Below are positions 5,025 through 8,925 of a stretch of 8,925 nt of DNA, one piece after another; position 1 is the stretch's first letter, and each line of letters opens with the position of its first letter. The notes under the pieces are model-generated. The model saw only the letters and a list, made by a program, of their open reading frames with translations. It was not told where the DNA came from and did no database searches. The DNA is taken from NCBI GenBank assembly GCA_021795795.1, contig JAJYPA010000319.1, positions 1 through 8,925 on the forward strand, read 5' to 3'. The stretch comes from Pseudomonadota bacterium. Its GTDB lineage: Bacteria; Pseudomonadota; Gammaproteobacteria; Halothiobacillales; Halothiobacillaceae. The position numbers and the translations under genes are program-made.

Positions 5025-7706
5025 CTACCGGCCTACGCGAAGGTCAAGCCCATCCAGCGCCTCGAGGGTTTGAACCACTGTTTCCACAAGGGCAGCGTCA
5101 AAGTCATCACGGTTTGCTTCTTCGTGCGTGCCCTTGTTCAGATAGGTCCACACTAGATTAGCAGCCGGGATCCCAAGAATCTGGCCGTAGGCGGCCACCA
5201 GCAAGGGCTTGTTGGCGTGATTGAAGGTCGCTGCGTCATTCAGCCGTTTGAGGAGCGCATCGCAGAGGTTGCGCAAGCCAGGCTCTGCTCCGACGTTAGC
5301 GAGCTGCAGGTTCAGCACACCCTGATCGTGACTGGCGAGCCAGCGCCACACCTTCTCAGACAGCATTTCGAGGCCCTGCCGGGAAGACGCCAGGGCCTCG
5401 CGGTTGTCCAGTGCATCTATTGACGCCCGGGCCTTCACGACATAGTTCTTGCTCGGGACATTACCGGTCACGCGAGGATGGTAGTTGCCGGTGTGGTTGC
5501 GGAACAGGTAGACCTGGCAATCGTCACGCCGCTGGCCGGGCAAGTGCTGCTGGATGTCCTTGATAAATTCGTTGCTGTGGCAAGTGACGATGAGTTGCGT
5601 TTGGGCGAAATGGTCACTCTCGAAGATCGTCTCGCGAATGCCGCTGCGATGGTCGTGGTCGATAGCGTTGATCGCGTCGTCGAACACGATCAACGGGCTT
5701 TGGATGCTCTGGCTCTTGGCGAGGAGAATCGCCAATCCCAAGCAGCGGATGTGGCCTTCGCTCAGGATGCGCAGGGCGTCCACGCGGACCTGCGGGTTGC
5801 CCCGGAAGGAAATCTCAATCTTTTGTTCACCGGTCACTGGCAGATGAAGCGCCGCGAGCTTGTCAAGTTCCAAGTCATTGCGGTTGAACTCGTTGTAGAG
5901 ATTCATGGCCGCGTCGTTAAGGCCCGCCATCAGGGTGCCAGGAAGCTCGTTTCGGTAGCTCCGGAGCAGGGCCAGGAAGCGGTCGTATGCGGTCTTGATT
6001 GGAGCGTCGCGCGCGATGTCGCGCGCTTCTTGGGCAACGTCGCGGATGAGTGCCGCGTTGTCCACAGCGAACGCCGCGATCCGGCCCTTGGCCGCTGCAA
6101 CGCCATCGACAAGCTGTTGCCGCTTAAAATCTTGGGCTTGGACAAACAGTTGGAAAGCAATGAGCCCGTCACGCTCGGTGATGTACCCTTGGCGCTCCTG
6201 GCGGGCCAGCAGCGAAGCCGCATCTTGCACCGCCACACGGTCGGCGACTGCCAAAATCTGCTCGAGCGTCACGGGGGCAGCCGCAGCGCCGCTCTCCTGC
6301 GCCGCCCGGGCGGGGTAGACTGCCGTCCACCAATCTCCCGCAGGCTCGGCTGCCAGACCTACAAGATATCGGCCCACCGGCGTCTCTTGCTCCCCATGGG
6401 CCGCGACGAACGCGGCCAGGTTGGCAACCTGCCGGTGGATCTCACGCGACGCGGTGGCAACTTTGCCTTGTGCAGTCTTGCGCTCCTCTTGCAATTCGCC
6501 GAGCTCCTTCAACTGCGCCAAGCCGTCCGCGGCCTTGTCGAAGGGGTTGGCTTTCGCGTTTGCCAACGGCGTGTCACACGCAGGGCAGTGGTCGCCTTCG
6601 GTGGCTTGCAGAGCCATGACTGCGGTGTAGAGATCCTTGAAAGAAACCTGGCTGCTGCGGGCCTCAAGCTTGGCGACAATGCCCGTGAGCTCTTCTTGGC
6701 CCAGGTGCGACGCCTCGAAGGCGCTCAGCAGGCCTTCACGCGAAAGGTCGATCGCCGCTGTTGGCACGGCGTTGAGGATGCCTTCGAGCTGCTTCAGGCG
6801 GCCGGGCGCGCCGGTTGTGCCGATAAGCGCCTTGAGTCCTGCATACGTCATGCCCGCAGAGTGCGTAAGGGCGAGGGCAGCCTCTTCGCTAGCCAGCCCC
6901 AGCAGGGCTTTCGCCTCGCCATTGACCATGTCTTGGTCGGTAACCAGGGCGTTGCCCTTGCTGGTCAGCGCAAGTTGCTTGGTGGCGGTCAGTACGAGCT
7001 GCTGGTCAATGGACTCGTTGAAGTGGCCTACGAACTCGTTGAACTTGTCCATTCCGAATAGTGTGGCGATTAGTTCGGTGCGTTGGGCAAGCGGCCGAGC
7101 GGCGATTCGGGAGAACGCGTCGATCCGGTTCTTCTCGATGAAGCAGAACCTGAATGTGTTCGGGTTTGAGACGACCCCGACTTCCCGGTTCTGATTGTCG
7201 GTCGCCCGCAGAATCGGCGGCTCAAAGCAGCGCGCGTGGAGGTTGGCGAGATATGTGCGTCCGTCGATGCGTTTGGTCTCGGCCTCTTCGACCGAACCAA
7301 GCAGGCCGTATTCCAGACCTTCGCAAAAGCTGGTTTTGCCGCTGCCGTTGGGGCCGTAGAACAGGATGACCCGCTTTTTTAGATCGAAGAGTTCGGGCGT
7401 CCGAAAGCCTCGGAAGGGGCCGATAGTCATGTTCCGCAGCCGTTGCCACGGCCAGGTGCCATCGGCCGCCACAGCTTGGGTATTGGGCGGTCCGTCGGGT
7501 GTCTGGGCCAAGGCCCTGCGAGCGTGATCGACCAAGTAGGTGGACCGCTGACTGTGCTGGCGAACGGTCTTAGCCAGCCCATCAAAGTTGGCCAAGGCGA
7601 GGTTCGCCAGTCGCTTCACCTCTGGTGGGGCGTGGGTGGTTGGCAGATGCAGCCACACTATGAACCGCTCAAAGTCTCGCTTAGCAGATGCCATATACCC
7701 ACCCAT
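5025..7706 (-). CDS. SMC/Rad50-like ABC ATPase with CxxC hook (putative defence partner)
   Basis: This is an 893-residue protein. After an ~85-residue helical N-terminal extension come Walker A GPNGSGKT (118-125), FRFCFIEKNRIDAF (185-198), a helical arm region interrupted by CPACDTPL (374-381, a Rad50-style zinc-hook-like CxxC), the signature-like LSEGHIRCLGLAI (648-660), Walker B LIVFDDAINAID (672-683) and an H-loop LIVTCHSNEF (705-714). These are the hallmarks of an SMC/RecF/Rad50-class ABC ATPase that dimerises around ATP and binds DNA. A further ~130-residue helical tail contains YLNKGTHEE (855-863). Walker B has Asp-Asp where most relatives have Asp-Glu. ATG 7706 is used here; ATG 7694 (MASAKRDF), preceded by GGTGGG, is an equally good start. 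It is the first gene of the operon, with the Mrr-STAND gene 2 nt downstream. It could sense or load onto foreign DNA and license the nuclease. The ATPase class is sure; the exact family is unassigned. Confidence 0.85.
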   Translation of the reverse strand: MGGYMASAKRDFERFIVWLHLPTTHAPPEVKRLANLALANFDGLAKTVRQHSQRSTYLVDHARRALAQTPDGPPNTQAVAADGTWPWQRLRNMTIGPFRGFRTPELFDLKKRVILFYGPNGSGKTSFCEGLEYGLLGSVEEAETKRIDGRTYLANLHARCFEPPILRATDNQNREVGVVSNPNTFRFCFIEKNRIDAFSRIAARPLAQRTELIATLFGMDKFNEFVGHFNESIDQQLVLTATKQLALTSKGNALVTDQDMVNGEAKALLGLASEEAALALTHSAGMTYAGLKALIGTTGAPGRLKQLEGILNAVPTAAIDLSREGLLSAFEASHLGQEELTGIVAKLEARSSQVSFKDLYTAVMALQATEGDHCPACDTPLANAKANPFDKAADGLAQLKELGELQEERKTAQGKVATASREIHRQVANLAAFVAAHGEQETPVGRYLVGLAAEPAGDWWTAVYPARAAQESGAAAAPVTLEQILAVADRVAVQDAASLLARQERQGYITERDGLIAFQLFVQAQDFKRQQLVDGVAAAKGRIAAFAVDNAALIRDVAQEARDIARDAPIKTAYDRFLALLRSYRNELPGTLMAGLNDAAMNLYNEFNRNDLELDKLAALHLPVTGEQKIEISFRGNPQVRVDALRILSEGHIRCLGLAILLAKSQSIQSPLIVFDDAINAIDHDHRSGIRETIFESDHFAQTQLIVTCHSNEFIKDIQQHLPGQRRDDCQVYLFRNHTGNYHPRVTGNVPSKNYVVKARASIDALDNREALASSRQGLEMLSEKVWRWLASHDQGVLNLQLANVGAEPGLRNLCDALLKRLNDAATFNHANKPLLVAAYGQILGIPAANLVWTYLNKGTHEEANRDDFDAALVETVVQTLEALDGLDLRVGR

Positions 7707-7733
7707 CTTTTGTATTGTTGTCTACTACTCACG

Positions 7734-7805
7734 CACTACGTGAACTGGTTATGGCGAGGCCCAGGTGCCAAGTATGCCTTTACGCCAATCCCACAAGGGC
7801 TTGAC
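7734..7805 (+). other. Segment resembling the filamentous phage f1/M13 intergenic region
   Basis: CACTACGTGAAC (7734-7745), AGGTGCC (7763-7769) and AATCCCACAAGGG followed by CTTGAC (7787-7805) occur in the same order and strand as CACTACGTGAAC, AGGTGCC, GAACCCTAAAGGG and GCTTGAC in the f1/M13 intergenic region as I remember it. The spacers are shorter here (17 versus about 29 nt for the first). The segment could be a relic of a filamentous phage or a related chromosomal repeat, or partly chance. No phage genes are next to it. Confidence 0.35.
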
Positions 7806-7832
7806 CGCACGAAAACGGTCAGCGAAGTCTCA

Positions 7833-7888
7833 GACGTTGGCTTCAGACTGCATTTTGAGGGGTCGCAGAGCCGCCGATCACCAACGTC
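7833..7888. repeat. Inverted repeat GACGTTGG / CCAACGTC
   Basis: There are perfect 8-bp arms at 7833-7840 and 7881-7888 with a 40-nt loop. No T-tract follows, so it is not an obvious terminator. It could be part of a small RNA or a decayed mobile-element end; the function is unknown. Confidence 0.35.
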
Positions 7889-8225
7889 GGATGATGGCCG
7901 ATATTACACGTTCCAAAGTTGGACGGAAATGACTGCTTCCGCTGCGCTGCCGTCGCTCGTAGCTGGAGGGTGAATAGCGGCAACGGTTCGAGAGTCTACA
8001 TGCCTTGCTGCAGACGCCAGGGTAGTAGCTCAGAAAATCCGAGTTTTCGTGGTTATCTTGTTCTTTAACCGTTATTGGCACAAAACGGCATCTGGGTAGG
8101 GCTCCTTGTGCCAGCCAGTTCTTGCACGAGACGAGCGTTTCTCCCATGGCTGTCTTGTGATCTTTGGTCAACGACTTTTTGCATATAGCCTTCTTATCCA
8201 AGAATCAGGCGGACACGAGCGCGTC

Positions 8226-8573
8226 TTAGCTCCGCGTCCCCGCCCGCTCCTGAAACGCCGCATACACAGCACGCGCTAACATCCCCTGCATGACGATAAA
8301 CGTCCGCTCGTCTTTCAGCATCTGGTCGGCGATGCGGTTGTGGCTTTCCTGTCCATCGAGAATAATGTCGGTCAGGATGGCCTTGAAATCGCCGAGCGCA
8401 AACTGCTCCTCCGTGTTATGGGTGGCCTGTTCGGCCAAAGTCGTGTTCTCGAGGCACTTACCCTGGAGGGTGGTGACATAGCCCACGAGGTCGGCCTCGC
8501 TCAAATCGCCTGAGAAAAGGTCGTTCATCCGCTCGACGATGTCGGCCAAGCGGCGCTTCTCATCCTCCAACGC
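8226..8573 (-). pseudogene. hsdR: Type I restriction enzyme HsdR, C-terminal fragment
   Basis: These are the last ~115 codons of a type I restriction endonuclease subunit, the large translocase/nuclease of the HsdRMS complex. The motifs fit the C-terminal helical domain of EcoR124-like HsdR: DIVERMNDLFSGDLSEADL, then YVTTLQGKCLENTTL and NTEEQFAL. The full protein is normally about 1000 residues or more; the DEAD-box motor and PD-(D/E)xK nuclease parts are missing because the frame runs directly into IS3 DNA at about 8574-8581. The fragment cannot be a functional restriction subunit. Its orientation matches the defence operon downstream, suggesting that the operon was once appended to a type I R-M locus. 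The open frame continues across the IS antisense to 8750, but that part is an artefact. Confidence 0.82.
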
Positions 8574-8578
8574 CTGGC

Positions 8579-8701
8579 CGGAAAGAGCGGCTGAAAGAAG
8601 CCGAGGTCGCCCGCCTGAAGCGGGATATGGCGCGCCTGGAAGAGGAGAACGCGTTTTTAAAAAAAGCCTCGGCGTACTTCGCGGCGAGACAGTCGAAGTG
8701 A
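8579..8701 (+). pseudogene. IS3-family OrfA, C-terminal fragment
   Basis: About 40 codons end at TGA 8699-8701. They read KERLKEAEVARLKRDMARL and then EEENAFLKKASAYFA, the leucine-zipper-like coiled coil and LKKASAYFA end typical of IS3 OrfA, which binds the IS ends and mediates multimerisation. The N-terminal helix-turn-helix part is missing. The left limit is the junction with hsdR, which cannot be fixed better than about 8574-8590. Confidence 0.8.
8659..8665 (+). promoter_or_regulatory. A7 slippery site for -1 frameshifting (OrfAB)
   Basis: The run TTTTTAAAAAAAGCC contains A AAA AAA in the orfA frame (codons TTA AAA AAA GCC). A -1 shift here enters the orfB frame, which is open from the site through its GTG at 8698, giving the OrfAB fusion transposase expected for IS3 elements. 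No downstream pseudoknot was modelled. Confidence 0.7.
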
Positions 8702-8925
8702 AGTACGCCCTGATCCGGCGCCACGAAGGCCAGCATGCGACCGCCCTCATGTGCGACCTGCTGTCGGTCTCCCGCAGCGGTTACTACGAGTGGCGGGACC
8801 GTCCCACCCCGCCCCGCACAAAGGCCGATGAGAGCCTCCTGCGGGCCATACGGCGCATCTATCATGAGCACAAGGGGCGGGCCGGTTCACCGCGCATCAC
8901 CTGGGCGCTCCGTCACGAGGGGCGA
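8698..8925 (+). CDS. IS3-family transposase OrfB, N-terminal part (runs off window)
   Basis: The first 76 residues of OrfB begin VKYALIRRHEGQH, followed by VSRSGYYEWRDRP and the IYHEHKGRAGSPRIT motif of the HTH_21 region typical of IS3 OrfB. The GTG start at 8698 overlaps the orfA stop (GTGA), and the gene is in the -1 frame relative to orfA. It is normally expressed as the OrfAB fusion through the A7 site. The DDE catalytic domain lies beyond the window. Reading is intact to the end. Confidence 0.87.
   Translation, partial: MKYALIRRHEGQHATALMCDLLSVSRSGYYEWRDRPTPPRTKADESLLRAIRRIYHEHKGRAGSPRITWALRHEGR

Larger units (their letters stand above)
7707..8225. other. Intergenic region without a convincing gene, upstream of the defence operon
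   Basis: These 519 bp separate the hsdR remnant from the ATPase gene and should hold the operon's promoter. I see no clear -35/-10 pair. A perfect short palindrome, TCACG-CACTA-CGTGA (7729-7743), lies 23-37 nt upstream of the ATG at 7706 and could be an operator, or could be part of the phage-like element. Other stems are 7802-7807 with 7816-7821 and 7833-7840 with 7881-7888. A 107-codon minus-strand frame (8201-7878, TTG start) has a Cys-, Arg- and Ser-rich composition and no recognisable motif; I regard it as decayed or non-coding. Confidence 0.6.
8576..8925 (+). mobile_element. 5'-truncated IS3-family element (continues past window end)
   Basis: The end of orfA, the frameshift window and the first 76 codons of orfB are present. 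The left terminal repeat and most of orfA are absent, so the element was cut by the event that joined it to hsdR. It has the same orientation as the IS3 remnant at 2040-2558. The two pieces cover different parts of OrfB, so identity between them cannot be tested inside the window. Confidence 0.85.

Noticed and set aside
5478..7061. 527-codon plus-strand open frame
   Set aside because: It lies wholly antisense to the ABC ATPase gene, has low-complexity Val/Leu/Arg-rich composition and no motif; it is a shadow of GC-rich coding DNA.
7878..8201. 107-codon minus-strand frame with a TTG start
   Set aside because: No motif, no convincing ribosome binding site and an abnormal residue mix; treated as decayed or non-coding and covered in the intergenic entry.
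8574..8750. N-terminal extension of the HsdR frame (minus strand)
   Set aside because: This part is antisense to IS3 orfA/orfB and has no HsdR-like features; only the part up to about 8573 is HsdR.
1..8925. CRISPR arrays, tRNA or rRNA genes
   Set aside because: No regularly spaced direct repeats, cloverleaf or rRNA-like stretches were seen on either strand.

Overview
The window is a GC-rich bacterial accessory region, most likely proteobacterial judging by base composition and the families present; nothing in it fixes the genus. It is a patchwork of mobile DNA around a two-gene, minus-strand operon that looks like an antiphage or anti-plasmid defence module.

Left part (1-2558, plus strand): a group II intron whose 5' end lies beyond the window edge encodes a reverse transcriptase/maturase and ends with clear domains V and VI. 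It sits inside the transposase gene of an IS3-family element. The 3' exon resumes inside the conserved Tyr-Ile-Pro-Met-Ala-Arg-Gly motif of OrfB and carries the second Asp and the Glu of the DDE triad, followed by a probable terminal inverted repeat. A frameshifted scrap of an unrelated, probably IS5-type, transposase lies between this element and the defence operon.

Centre (2758-7706, minus strand): two long genes are separated by only 2 nt. The first in transcription order is an 893-residue SMC/Rad50/ABC-type ATPase with Walker A, a CPAC zinc-hook-like motif, an ABC-signature-like region, Walker B and an H-loop. The second is a 754-residue protein with an N-terminal Mrr-like PD-(D/E)xK nuclease and a STAND-type P-loop NTPase. 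A plausible reading is a sensor/ATPase partner that controls a STAND-gated DNA nuclease. The general logic resembles Septu, PARIS and Lamassu, but I do not recognise this exact pairing as a named system.

Right part (7707-8925): about 520 bp without a convincing gene contains several inverted repeats and a stretch resembling part of the filamentous-phage f1/M13 intergenic region. Next comes the last ~115 codons of a type I restriction hsdR gene (minus strand), cut abruptly by a 5'-truncated IS3-family element (plus strand) that keeps the end of orfA, the A7 frameshift site and the beginning of orfB.

The defence pair is therefore bracketed by two same-orientation IS3 remnants and lies downstream of a broken type I R-M locus, a typical defence-island setting reshaped by transposons.
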